DNA of 64,000 bases from CGIF01 sp031674855 (lineage in GTDB: Bacteria; Bacillota_I; Bacilli_A; Mycoplasmatales; CGIF01), in NCBI GenBank assembly GCA_031674855.1, contig CP125275.1, positions 372,001 through 436,000 of the forward strand, read 5' to 3'. The notes under the pieces are model-generated. The model was not told the origin of the DNA and made no database searches. It saw nothing but the letters and a program-made list of their open reading frames with translations. Each line of letters starts with the position of its first letter. Within the stretch, counting starts at the first letter, position 1. Made by a program: the position numbers and the translations under genes. This document shows, piece after piece, positions 10,344 through 20,932 of this stretch.

Positions 10344-10841
10344 TTACTTTCTTTTTTTTAATATCCTTCTTTCTTTATGAGAAAGAGGGGAAGGGGTATT
10401 AATTCCTAATTCTGATTTTTGAGCTATGTTTTTTAAAAGAGAATATAAATCGGCAAAGTCAACATTTTCTTCATGCTCAGCTTGATCACTAAATAATTGA
10501 TTAATTTGCCTTAATTGTTCGTTATGTTTGCTTTCAATTAGCAGTAAATTTTCTTCGTTTTGGCTAATGGTTTTTAGCAAACCTTGTTTAGTTGCTGTTA
10601 AATCGGCTAATTGATTAGTTAAAATTTCTTTTTCACTATCATAAATAACTTCGGAATCTTCATGCTCTAAATCTTGTTTAATTCTTTTTTCATAAAGAGT
10701 TTGATAGTGTTTTAATTCAGTTTGGAGATTTTGAATTTCTTGACTGTTATCGTTATTGTTAGTTTGGTTTTGCTGGTAAGCAAGATAAATTATTACGATT
10801 ATTAAGGCGATTATTATTAATTCTTTGGTCATAATTTTCAT
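10344..10841 (-). CDS. N-terminally anchored coiled-coil protein
   Basis: 165 residues. A single membrane segment opens the protein (ELIIIALIIVIIYLAYQQ), followed by a Gln/Glu/Lys-rich coiled coil (about residues 35-120) and a basic tail ending RRILKKRK. The topology is the reverse of the tail-anchored proteins elsewhere in this window. It is in a minus-strand run with the small membrane gene at 10853-11053 (11 bp apart). Function unknown. Confidence 0.55.
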   Translation of the reverse strand: MKIMTKELIIIALIIVIIYLAYQQNQTNNNDNSQEIQNLQTELKHYQTLYEKRIKQDLEHEDSEVIYDSEKEILTNQLADLTATKQGLLKTISQNEENLLLIESKHNEQLRQINQLFSDQAEHEENVDFADLYSLLKNIAQKSELGINTPSPLSHKERRILKKRK

Positions 10842-10852
10842 AAATTTATTTC

Positions 10853-11053
10853 TTAGCCACTAATTAATCATAAAATGAGCAATAAACCGACAGCTACTCA
10901 AAACAATCCTCGGTAGAAAATAGGTTGATTTTGGTAATAATTGGTCGGATTATACTGATTGGCTTTGTTTACTTGTTGACCGATAAAGTTTTCTAATTCC
11001 AAAGTTTTGGTTTCAATGGGTTGTTTGATTCAATTCTCGTATTTATGGTTCAT
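10853..11053 (-). CDS. Small tail-anchored membrane protein
   Basis: 66 residues starting MNHKYENWIKQPIE, with a hydrophobic C-terminal segment (GLFWVAVGLLLILWLISG). Three of its Trp residues are encoded by UGA. It overlaps the 5' part of the opposite-strand gene 11007-11498 by about 47 bp, so one of the two 5' ends is probably misplaced. No family recognised. Confidence 0.45.
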
Positions 11054-11498
11054 TCAGTCTTTGACAGCTGATTTAACAAATGAAATAAACGTCAAGGATG
11101 AATTAATAAATAATTTGCAGACAGAAATCGACAGACTAAAAACCCCCCCTAGTCTTTTGGATGTTAATCTTATGAATCCCGAAGAAAAAACAATTCAAGA
11201 ATCTTCTCTAGAATTAGAAAGCAAAAATAAACAAGGGGAAAATACTAGCCTTATTTACTCTCAAGAGGATTTAGAGAATTTGATCAAAAAACATCAATTA
11301 GAAATCGAAGGATTAAAAAGTTCGTTTGTTGGAAAACATCGAAAACCTCAAGAATTAACTCCATTGAGTGAAGTTCTTCAAAATTCACCAAAAAAGAATA
11401 GAACAGATCTTCATCTATGCTTGTTGGGTTACAGTTTATTAATAATTGCTTTGTGTCTCAATTTACTAAAAAGAACAAAGCGTCATGAAAAAAAATAA
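11007..11498 (+). CDS. Tail-anchored coiled-coil protein, start uncertain
   Basis: Up to 163 residues. The central part is coiled coil (NEINVKDELINNLQTEIDRL). Near the C-terminus is one membrane segment (LCLLGYSLLIIALCLNLL) followed by a basic tail (KRTKRHEKK). The first 20 residues overlap a minus-strand gene and have no good ATG, so the gene may be 5'-truncated or rearranged. Its build matches the tail-anchored group in this window. Confidence 0.45.
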   Translation: MVSMGCLIQFSYLWFIQSLTADLTNEINVKDELINNLQTEIDRLKTPPSLLDVNLMNPEEKTIQESSLELESKNKQGENTSLIYSQEDLENLIKKHQLEIEGLKSSFVGKHRKPQELTPLSEVLQNSPKKNRTDLHLCLLGYSLLIIALCLNLLKRTKRHEKK

Positions 11499-11576
11499 TT
11501 TTTGTACTAGAGCTTTTTGTTTTTTCATATATTAACAATACTATTTTTCGATTTAATAAATATATAAAAAAAACAT

Positions 11577-12350
11577 ATGAAGATTTTGGCAATTGGCGAT
11601 ATATTTGGTAAGACTGGTCGGAAAATTATTCAAGAATATCTTCCAAAAATAAAAGAAGAAAAGAAAATTAATTTAGTTATTGCAAATGTTGAAAATACTA
11701 CTCACGGTAAAGGAATTGCTCGTAAGCACTACCAAGAGTTAAAAAATTTCGGTATTGAAATAATGACTTCAGGTAACCATATCTTTGCTGTTGAAGAAAC
11801 TCGAAATTATATTAGCGAAGTTTCTGATTTACTAAGACCACTCAACTCTAATCCTTATCATCCAGGACCAGGAACTATCTTAACAAAAGTTAAAGGTAAA
11901 AAAATTCGCATTACTAACTTACTAGGAACTAATTTCATGCCAACGGCAACTGAAAATCCTTATTTTGTTTTGGAAAAGTTAGTCAACTTACAAGACTGAG
12001 ATATTCATTTAGTAGATTTTCATGCCGAAGCCACGGCCGAAAAAATCGCTTTGGCTTTGTATTTTGACGGCAAAATAAGTGCGTTATGAGGAACTCATAC
12101 TCATGTGCAGACCGCTGATGAAAGAATTTTGCCAAAAGGAACTGGTTTTATTACTGATTTAGGAATGACTGGACCTTATGGGGGCGTTATTGGGGCTAAA
12201 CCGGAAATTATCTTTCAACGAACTAAATATGGTCTGCCAGCTAAAATGGGTCCTTTTGAAGATAATGGTCAATTCAACGGAGTTATTTTGGAATTTGATG
12301 AAGAAAGTAATAAATTAATCAATATTGAAAGAATTAGAAAAGTTTTTTAG
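11577..12350 (+). CDS. ymdB: YmdB/TIGR00282-family metallophosphoesterase
   Basis: 257 residues, normal length. It begins MKILAIGDIFGKTGRKII, which has the family GDI(F/V)G metal-binding start. Also visible are NVENTTHGKG, SGNHIFAV and GTHTHVQTADERILP, all conserved metal-site segments, and GMTGPYGGVIG near the C-terminus. Members are 2',3'-cyclic nucleotide phosphodiesterases, and the Bacillus YmdB affects mRNA decay and development. UGA encodes Trp at two conserved places (LQDW, LWGTHTH). Intact. Its stop overlaps the convergent small membrane gene by 4 bp. Confidence 0.9.
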
Positions 12351-12568
12351 AGACTTTTGGGTAGAAAAAAAAGTAGCGAAATGAATATGGCAATCAAGAC
12401 CATATAAATATTACGAATAAAGTTAGTTAATTTAGTAAAATGAGTTGCTTTATAAATATTTTCTTTTCTCTCGCGAGCAGGGGAAAAATTATCTTCTTCG
12501 CCAAAAAAAAAAGAACAAATTATAATTGCTATTCCTAAAAATCATAATAAGGTTTTTAATATTAACAT
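12347..12568 (-). CDS. Two-segment small membrane protein, SecG-like
   Basis: 73 residues with a hydrophobic N-terminal helix (KTLLWFLGIAIIICSFFF), a polar loop (EEDNFSPARERKENIYKATH) and a second helix (MVLIAIFISLLFFLP). This two-helix layout and length fit SecG, the small subunit of the SecYEG translocon, in Mollicutes. The sequence is too short and divergent to prove it. Confidence 0.4.
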
Positions 12569-12646
12569 AAATTAAATTATTTTAGATTAAAAATGAATTT
12601 ACTAACAAAATTATTGAAATTATTCATTATAAAAAAATAATTTATA

Positions 12647-13333
12647 ATGGCTTGAAAATTCATTCATTGAAATTGTGATAGATGCAATAAAGTTAACCAC
12701 GTTCATTATGATGATGGTGGTCTCGTATTTACACCTACCGAAAATGATGAAAAAGAAAAAAGTGATGAAATAGAAAGGTTAAAAAATAGTAATAATTGAT
12801 GTGATGGTAATTGTAATAAAAGAGAGAGAGAGAGAGCAAAATTCAGACCCAAGGAATTTTCAACTAGAAATTATTTGTTTTAATGGCTCAATTAAAGACT
12901 ATTTTCAACAAAATAACATTCAATCTATCAAACTTAGTGATGATAAAATGAGATTGCTGATTAATGGTGAAGAAAGAACACCAGGAATAGGAGATATTTT
13001 TGCTAATGATTTAGAGTCAAAAAGTATCTAAAAGATAATAATAAACAAACTATTAATTATTCAGAATTAGATAATATTATTTCTAATCCTACACTAAGGC
13101 AGGAAAATCCAATTCCACAACAAAATCCTGATTCTCCTGCTCCTTCACAAAATCAACCAAGTAATCTTAATAAACAACCCACTAATTATTTAACTTGAGT
13201 TTTTGGAATATTAGCGATATTTTTAGTATTTTTTGTTATCTATTGAACTTTTTTCAAAAGAGGTTTAAATTTAAGATGTCGTAACTGTGGTAGTTTAAGA
13301 AATGCTTGTAATTGTCCTTTAATGATTAAGTAA
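12647..13333 (+). pseudogene. Zinc-ribbon membrane protein with two frame breaks
   Basis: 229 residues if repaired. The N-terminus has zinc pairs (CDRC, later WCDGNC). A Pro/Gln-rich linker (NPIPQQNPDSPAPSQNQ) leads to one membrane segment (WVFGILAIFLVFFVIYWTFF) and then a second zinc ribbon (CRNCG...CNCP) at the C-terminus. The first break is in an (AG)n tract at 12821-12836, where one more AG unit restores frame. The second is in an A5 run at 13019-13023, where one more A restores it. A dinucleotide tract inside a coding region is a classic site for phase variation. Function unknown. Confidence 0.5.
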
Positions 13334-13355
13334 AAAAGCAAATTAATAAAATTAT

Positions 13356-13469
13356 GTGAATAAAAAAAATGCTAAAAATTATGAAAGTTGCGAAGCCTGA
13401 TTATTAGAAAAATATAAACTCGAAAAACTCTCGGAAGAGAACGGAATTAAGTTTGGTAGAGAAGAATAA
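13356..13469 (+). CDS. Possible 37-residue peptide
   Basis: A short frame with GTG start (VNKKNAKNYESCEAWLLEKY), amphipathic and charged. It lies between the zinc-ribbon gene and the convergent mazF. Weak support. Confidence 0.2.
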
Positions 13470-13476
13470 ATATAGA

Positions 13477-13827
13477 TTATTCGTACTGTTTTTCTAAAGC
13501 CATTACTCTTTTCATTTTTTCCGAGATTTGGGTCATGGTTTCTTCATCAAGTTCACTAATTTTATTCCCTAATCTTTCTTTGTCTAAACTTCTGACTTGG
13601 TCAGTTAAAATTTTTCCTTTACCGGAACCTAATTCTACCATTAATTCAAAAGGATAGATTTTATCAAGATCAGAAGTGATTGGTATCACGATGACTAGTG
13701 GACTGAATTCGTTTTGTCGATTATTAGAAATTACTAAGCAAGGACGAACTTTATTAATTTCACTACCAAAGGTCGGATCTAACTTGACTCAATAAATCTC
13801 ACCGCGTTTAATTATTCTTTTGCTCAT
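13477..13827 (-). CDS. MazF/PemK-type mRNA interferase toxin
   Basis: 116 residues starting MSKRIIKRGEIYWVKLDP, where the Trp is a UGA codon. The family signature RGEIYWV, then FGSEINKVRPCLVISNN, VIPITSD and a C-terminal DQVRSLDKERLG segment are all present. MazF toxins are sequence-specific endoribonucleases that stop growth until neutralised. It overlaps the upstream antitoxin gene by 20 bp, the usual coupling for translationally linked modules. Intact. Confidence 0.85.
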
Positions 13828-14038
13828 CTTGTTTTATTCAGTCATTCATTTGAGATACTTCCCACTCTTGTGCTTCTTGTCAGCGTTTCGTATCTTTAGC
13901 TGCTTCTTGGTAACCCTTGGCTCAAATTTCTTTTTCTAGTAATTGAGATATTTCCTCCTCTTTTATTCTTCGAGTTTGAATTCTTGATTGTAATTCACTG
14001 AGTAATTCCTGATTATTAACTGAGTGGAGATTAGTCAT
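13808..14038 (-). CDS. Antitoxin of the MazF module
   Basis: 76 residues beginning MTNLHSVNNQELLSEL. Helical and charged, with Trp-rich EAQEWEVSQMNDWIKQDEQ at the C-terminus, a region that in such antitoxins wraps the toxin. It directly precedes and overlaps mazF. The DNA-binding type is not recognised. Assigned from position and size. Confidence 0.6.
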
Positions 14039-14172
14039 AATATATGATTTTACTAAGATTAATTTTTGTGTTTTCACAAGTAATAAACTAAATAGGCTTC
14101 TATTTCTCATTCATCGGTTAAACTTTCTTGCTCGTTTTTAAGTTCTTTTTCTTTTGGGATTAAATTTTGTAT

Positions 14173-14433
14173 TTAGCCACGTTTAGGGATAAACCTAAAC
14201 CACATACCATGTTTTACCCCTCTCCAAATAAAATAAGCAAAAAAGAACACCGCTAAGGCTATAGAATAAATAAATCATTTCTTAGCTTTGTCATTATCTT
14301 TCCTTAATCAGTAAACAAAAGCTATTGTGACTCCGATGCTAAACCATAGAAACAATAAGTAAACCGGAATTATTAAAAATCAAGGCCATCGTTGAGGTCA
14401 ACGATGGAAATCAAGCAAATAAAATTCTCCCAT
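14173..14433 (-). CDS. Small two-segment membrane protein
   Basis: 86 residues, MGEFYLLDFHRWPQRWPW at the start, then two membrane helices (FLIIPVYLLFLWFSIGV and IYSIALAVFFFAYFIW) separated by a short charged loop (RKDNDKAKK). It follows the 124-residue gene with only 1 bp between. Trp-rich, mostly UGA codons. No family recognised. Confidence 0.55.
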
Positions 14434-14434
14434 C

Positions 14435-14809
14435 TTAGTCTAAAAAATTATTTCGAGGGTCAGGATTAAGTCCTCTCATATGATCGTTCTCAAGTCAACA
14501 ATAACTATCCATAGACTCATTTTCTGCTTCTAGTCAGTCGATTATCAACTTCGCTAATTCTCTTTCTTCTCTTTCGGGATCTCAAAAAACAGGAGAATTA
14601 TTTTTATTACAAACGGTATGTTGAACTGAGTTTCCTCCTTTATGATATTCAATTCTTTCACGAACCATTCTAGCTAATTTTCTTCTATCACCTTGACTAA
14701 AATAACTAAGAAATTCATCAGTTCAATGACCGGTTTCGATATCAAAATAAGCAACGGTGCTTGTTTCTGGTAATTTTGGTATGTAATATTGATTATTGTT
14801 GTTTGTCAT
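14435..14809 (-). CDS. Hypothetical protein
   Basis: 124 residues, MTNNNNQYYIPKLPETST at the start. Soluble and charged (GDRRKLARMVRERIEYHKGG) with a Trp/Asp-rich C-terminal part. Five UGA-Trp codons. First gene of a two-gene unit with the membrane protein downstream. No family recognised. Confidence 0.5.
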
Positions 14810-14839
14810 TTTTAGAAATTTTCTTAATTTTTGTTTTTG

Positions 14840-14950
14840 CTAAATTAACCAGTTTAACTTTGGGCAATTGCTACTATGATATTTTGGTAAGATACTAGCA
14901 ATTGTAGCAATTGGCTTTAATTTACTAATCGTTTTGGATTCTTTGGTCAT
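14840..14950 (-). CDS. Possible 36-residue peptide
   Basis: A small frame, MTKESKTISKLKPIATIA at the start. Only an ATG and spacing support it. The surrounding stretch 14810-15044 shows nothing else convincing. Confidence 0.2.
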   Translation of the reverse strand: MTKESKTISKLKPIATIASILPKYHSSNCPKLNWLI

Positions 14951-15044
14951 AGAGGTGATTATTTTATAAGTAAGAATTTATTTCTTACTCATTATATTTT
15001 TATAATAAAATCTTAAAGTCCTCTTTTTGATATTAAATTGCTAA

Positions 15045-15559
15045 TTAAGAAAAGAATGACGATTGACTTGTTTGGACTTTGGCGGTTAAATTGCCTAATT
15101 TTTGATTAATTTGGTTAGTTAAATTGAGTAAATTCTGCTGAGATTTTTATGTTTTGTCCATTCGGTCATGGATTTCTTCACTAATATCCTCCATTTGCTG
15201 AGCAACTAGATTTAATTGGTGTTTTTGGAAGTGTAAAAGGTCAGATTGTTCGGTTAATTTTTCTCAAATTTCGGTTCTTTCTAATTTGGCTTGGTCTTGG
15301 CTTTTAATTTCAACTTTTGCTCCGGCGAGTCCATTTTTGAGGTTTCCAATATCGGTTGATAATCCGTCGAAGTTAAAATCTCCTCCATCTAAAAAATCTT
15401 TAAATGTTCTTGTGGTTATTGAGGAAATTTTTAAACCTTTTTAATTGTGTTTTTTACTTTTGAGAAAGTTCCTTCTGAAACTAAGTCTCCACTTAAATCG
15501 AGAAGAGGTTCTAATCCTCCAAGAGAAAATTTACTTCATTTTTTTCAATTGAATGGCAT
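15045..15559 (-). pseudogene. Coiled-coil protein with frame break and internal stop
   Basis: About 171 residues if repaired. It starts MPFNWKKWSKFSLGGLEP. The frame breaks at a T5 run (15438-15442; one extra base restores it). An in-frame TAA then lies near the C-terminus, after EEIHDRMDKT. The body is heptad-like (LTEQSDLLHFQKHQLNLVAQ), and the region after the stop (LLNLTNQINQKLGNL) continues the same pattern, suggesting a true nonsense mutation. The layout (Gly-rich start, coiled coil) recalls phage or surface structural proteins, but nothing firm can be said. Confidence 0.45.
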
Positions 15560-15669
15560 ATTTTGTTGTTGTTTTGTTAGTTTATTTAATTATGTTTCTT
15601 ATATAAGAAGTTCGATAAGGAAAGGAATGTAAAAATTTATGGTAATAATATAGAATTTTACACTAACTA

Positions 15670-16649
15670 CTAAATTTCCTCCTCTTCCTCTGTTTTAATT
15701 TTTTCCTTTAAGTCTTTTAGTTTAAGTGGAGGAGTATTTATGGCATTCTCCAAAATTTTATCAAAATTTGTCCCTTGAGATTGCGGACCATTTAATTTTT
15801 GTTGAGAAGGATAAGCTTTTTCTACCAACTTTCGAAAATCTTCTTTGTTTTCTGAAGCTTTAGCTAGAGCTGTTATTGAGTGAATTTGTTTTTTTAAATG
15901 TTCTTTGCCTACTTCAGGAGTTAATGATTGATGAAGTCTTGCATTTTTGGGGGTTTTATCTTTCAGTGCTTCCAAAACCCCTTCAGGCAATTTTTCGTAA
16001 ATTAATTTGTTAGTTAAAGTTCCAAAATATCAAGGTCTGTTTTTGCCAGGAGCAATATCTTTTTTTGTAGGAAATAGTCTATATAGCTGATCATAAAAAT
16101 CATCATGAAAGGTTTTTTGTCATTCAAGAGCCTTTTCAGAAATGTAAGTTTTTAATCTTTTTTGCAATTCAAATTCATCTCTTACTCTTTGATAACCAGT
16201 CGCTTCATCAATTAAAGCAATAATTCCAACCTTGGCAAATGACCTAACCAATACTTCACATTGTTCAGAAATTATTTCTTGCCTTGGTGATAAATCTATT
16301 TCTTTTCTTGCTTCTAGAAAGGCATCACATATGTCTACTAATTTAGTTGCTTCATAACCGTGAATTTTTTTCTCTCCATTATAACAGATGATGGGTTCAT
16401 AATGGTCTAGATTTTTCCCTTGTAGAGAAAAGAATTGAGCGATTTTTGTTCTAAGTAGCGGACCAATCTATTTCCTGACACATTTTCATCATCTTCATCA
16501 ACCATTTTCAAGGTTTCTTGCATACCTCGACCTGATAAAACTCTGGTCCCATCTTCCAAAACATAGCAAGGTATTTTGTATCCTGCTAAATCTAATTCCC
16601 CTTTGTAATTTACTATTTTTTTTTTTTTTTTTGTATTTTCTTCATTCAT
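15670..16649 (-). pseudogene. P63C-domain protein, one frame break
   Basis: 326 residues if repaired. The N-terminal part has GYKIPCYVLEDGTRVLSGRG, a P63C-family opening. The middle has DEATGYQRVRD and the C-terminal half has WYFGTLTNKLIYEKLPEGVL and LHQSLTPEVGKEHLKKQIHS, the core of the domain. P63C proteins are common in phages and mobile islands; their function is not established. The frame breaks at a T5 run (16412-16416) and a sixth base restores it. It supports the view that 9.6-17 kb is an acquired island. The start ATG is followed by a long poly-Lys stretch encoded by a homopolymer. Confidence 0.7.
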
Positions 16650-16830
16650 ATTAGTTAATTAATTGTTGATAAGTTAATCTTTTTTCTATACTCGATAAAA
16701 GTGTTAGATCAAATCTTTCTCGTTCGCTATGTTTTCTCGTATTATTACATTTTTCAAAATTAATTTCCTCTCTCCACAAGCCAAATATTAATCATTAATT
16801 TCGATTGAATTAACCTTAAAACTACTCATT

Positions 16831-17058
16831 ATGACAAATTTAAAAAACATAAATAATATTGATTTTTTAAGAGAACTCTTTCGACGAATGAAAGAAGGAG
16901 AAATAATGATCAAAAACAAAAAATGAAAGAGTAACTATAATGGATCAGTTAAAAAACAAGCAGTCATTATCTCTGATAAAAATAACCCTAAAAATCATAT
17001 AGTTTCTTACAAAACTGAGGGGCAAACATTGTGAATAGAAGGAAAACGCAGTTTTTAG
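16831..17058 (+). CDS. Small hypothetical protein
   Basis: 75 residues, MTNLKNINNIDFLRELFRRM at the start, followed by a basic beta-like part (KKQAVIISDKNNPKNH) ending LWIEGKRSF. Divergent from the P63C gene. Size and basic charge could suit a nucleic-acid binding or antitoxin-like protein, but there is no family evidence. Confidence 0.4.
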
Positions 17059-18352
17059 GACTATTTCCTTTAATAAATCACTTTTTTTTAATTAAAAAGG
17101 GAAAAATATTCTTCCAATAGTTTCTGGAATTCTAGCTTGTTCGACTCTCGCTTCTAACTGTCTTACCCTTTCTTCTGCTCGATTAGCTCTTTCTCGTTCT
17201 TTAGTCTCTTCCCTGCTTCAATAATCTCTACTATTTTCTGCACTTCTTGCCTTTTCTCTTTCCTTTCTTTCCTCATCTCGTCAATAATCTCTGTTTCTCT
17301 CTATATCTTTTCTCTCTCTTTCTACTCGCTCAAATTCACCCTTTAGATAATAAACTCGACCTGCCAAACTCTTAGAAGAAAAATCAGTTGAACGAACTCC
17401 TGATAAACCGTAGAATGACGATAAAGCCGAAGAAACTCCATCGTTTTCTCTCATTTGACTCCTTAATTGATCTATCGTATAACTAGCTGATCTATTTTGA
17501 TCTCTTAAATTGTCTATTTGTTTATCAGTATTTTGTCTTATTTCTTTAATTTGTTGTTCTTTTTTGCTTTCTAATTCTTGAATTTTCTTGTCACTGCTTT
17601 CTTTTAATTCATTTATTTGCTTACTCATTTTTTGCTCTTGTTCTTTAATCAGTCTTTCCTTTTCAGCAATCTCTTTTTCTAATTTTTCTTTTTCTGACAT
17701 GTAGTCTTTGATACGGTCATTTAAATTATTTAAATTTCTTGGATTATAGACATTTTGGCAAGAACCCATGTGAGTAAGTAATATTTGTCTTGATTCTGCT
17801 CGTATTTCTTTAGCTAGTTCCACTGCTTTTGGTCTGCCAATCATCGGTGGATTATCCACATAAATTATTTTTGCTGAATTGACTATGTTAGAAAGCCTTG
17901 TGTTTTCTTCCCGCATTGCTTCTCGATCTTTTTGACATGCTAATGAGTCATCAAAATTTGGAAATTTGGTTCTTATAATGGTAGTAAAATTAACTGCATT
18001 GCTGTCAAAAATAACTGAACTTAGCAACCTATAAGCCTCCTCTTCTTTTTCAGTGAAACGACCTCCACTAACAAAAAAAATCTGATTTAATCCTTCGCCA
18101 ATATGATTAGTTGCTTCTGCTAAACGATAAAGAACTCCTTGAGTTGTCAATTGAGTATCGCCAATACCAACCGTATCAATTATTATCATTTCTAGCTTTT
18201 CATTACCATCTTTATCTAAATCTATTTCTGCTTTCTCAATATGAATATTTCTTGTTTCACTTATGCTTCCTGCACTTTCTTTAAAAACTTCTTCAAAATT
18301 GTTATTTTTGTTTAGTAACACATTAGCTAAAGTAGATTTGCCGTTGCCTGTG

Positions 18353-19066
<714 letters not shown>

Positions 19067-19122
19067 TGAAAAAATAAAATTATAAATTATAAAATTTTTA
19101 AGTTCGTTTTTTGTAAAACAAA

Positions 19123-20346
19123 CTAATTACTACATCCTCCCTTTGGTTTTTTTTGGTAATTTTTGCTCATATCATCTCTTACTAGATTGATTGTATTATT
19201 AGCTTGTTCAATTTGTGATTTAAATTCTTCTCTTTCCTTATTTCAACTATCTTCAGCATCCTTTTGTTTTTTTTCCAAAATTTTTCTTTTTAATTCATCA
19301 TTTTCTTTTTGTAAATCCATTTCCCTTCTTAAAGCACTCTCCCTTTCTTTTACTTCAAACCTTGTTTTGTTTTCAGAAGCTTCTCTATCTCTCCTTGCTC
19401 TTTCTTCAGCCTCAGTGCGGTTTTTCTCTATCAACTCCAATAATTTTTCGTTTAAATTACCTTGCTTTTGTGCTTCCTTTATTTGTTCATCAGCTTTATC
19501 TTGTGCCTCTTTCGTTTTTTTATCACATTCTTTTCGAAATTTTTCAAATTTTTCTTCTTGTTCCCTATTAAGATTGTTTATTTTTTCTTGGAATTTTTCA
19601 TCCTGTTCTTTCATCTTTTTATCTTTTTCTCTTAATTCTTCCTCCAATTTTTCTTTTTCGGTCTTATAATCATTAATCCGCTCATTCATTCGAACAAGAT
19701 TTTCTGGTCGATAATTTCCTTGGAAGGTTCCTAAAAGAGTCAACAATATCTCTCGTGAAACTTCTCTCGTTTCCTGATTTACATTATTTCGACGAGCATT
19801 ACAACTATTTACTGGAGGATTATCCACATAAATTATTTTTGCTGAATTGACTATATCAAGTAACTCTCTATTTTCATTCCTTAAAGCTTGACGATCTCTT
19901 TCGCAAGCTCTCTCATCCTCAAATTCAGGAAAATTCGTTCTTATAATAGTTGTATATTTAGATACTTCATTATCGAAAATAACTGATCTTAGTAGTTTGT
20001 AAGCTGTTCTTTCTTCTTCTGTAAATCTTCCGTTAGTTACAAATAAAATCTGACTTAATCCTTGTTCTAAATATTCTCTAGCTTCTTGTATCGTTCCAAG
20101 AACTGCTCGCGGAGTTAATCGAGTATCTCCTATTCCTACCGTATCAATCACCCTATAATTTATTCTCTCTCTGCCGTCTTGTGTTATATTTTCCTCAAAC
20201 TCTGCAACTTCAATTTTGCGAGTTTCACTAATACTATCAGCACTTTCTTTAAATTTATCTGTTCCAGCAATCACATTAGCTAGCGTTGATTTACCATTTC
20301 CTGTTCTGCCGATTAGCAGTATGTTTTTTATGTTTGTGTTTGTCAT
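19123..20346 (-). CDS. AIG1/GIMAP-type GTPase with coiled-coil tail
   Basis: 407 residues. The P-loop is LIGRTGNGKSTLANVI; then FKESADSISETRKIEVAEFE, IDTVGIGDTRLT, LSQILFVTNGRFTEEERTAY, TTIIRTNFPEFED and YVDNPPV. A long coiled coil (EKEKLEEELREKDKKMKEQD) fills the C-terminal half. A UGA-Trp near the end extends the protein to a Cys-containing tail (GGCSN). The paralogue at 17092 shares most motifs, so the pair looks like a duplication. The next element upstream is an 11-bp palindrome and an IS630 element. Confidence 0.85.
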
Positions 20347-20428
20347 GCTTTTGTATGATTGATAAAATGTTGAATTCTCTTTAAAAACTAGTGTGATCTA
20401 AACACAAAGTAATTTTATGTTTTTGTTT

Positions 20429-20452
20429 ATCCCTTTTATGAATAAAAGGGAT
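20429..20452. repeat. Perfect 11-bp inverted repeat
   Basis: The arms atcccttttat and ataaaagggat are perfect complements with a 2-bp centre. On the plus strand a T-rich stretch follows, as in a terminator, but no plus-strand gene ends here. It could be an IS end, a cruciform or a terminator for antisense transcripts. Confidence 0.6.
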
Positions 20453-20556
20453 GCTTTATTATTATATTATTGATCTACAAAAAGAAATTAATAATAAAGA
20501 AAAAAGAATAAATAGTAATTCACTTGTCAAGAAAAACAATATATAATTATTATATA

Positions 20557-20826
20557 ATGACAATTCAAATCAAACCTCATCTTTCAGTCACTTGCTCCCA
20601 TTGTCAAAAATCCTTTCAAATCAAATATAACCAATTCCACAAACAATACTATCAAAAAAACAATCTTGATTACTGAACAGAAAAAGAATCCGACCAAAGA
20701 AAATACATCTGTAATGAATCCTTACGGCATCTTTACTTCCAAGAGAAGTGAAAATACTTAGAACTAATCCCCAATCCTAAAAAAAGGCAACAACTTCGTA
20801 TTTATCTCTCTAAGGGAACTATCTAA
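20557..20826 (+). CDS. Small Cys-pair protein next to IS630
   Basis: 89 residues, beginning MTIQIKPHLSVTCSHCQKSF. A CxxC pair near residue 13-16 and a later single Cys could form a partial zinc site. It is basic, with two UGA-Trp codons. It is about 105 bp upstream of the IS630 transposase on the same strand and may be a passenger of that element. No family recognised. Confidence 0.45.
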
Positions 20827-20932
20827 TCTTATAAACATTATCTAAATAATAGAGAGATTCTTATTTGCTTTATTACCTATAATAATTATATAATCTTTAC
20901 AAATATAGACTAATCATAAGGGGTAAGGGGCT

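Noticed and set aside
15500..15530. tRNA T-arm-like sequence (ggttctaatcctcc)
   Set aside because: It is the reverse of a coding segment and lacks acceptor, D and anticodon arms.
19163..19669. Plus-strand Ser/Phe-rich frames opposite the AIG1 coiled coil
   Set aside because: They are the antisense of a Lys/Glu-rich coiled coil; composition and lack of a plausible start mark them as shadows.
20429..20452. Rho-independent terminator
   Set aside because: No gene on the plus strand ends here and the arms are A/T-rich; it is kept as an inverted repeat.
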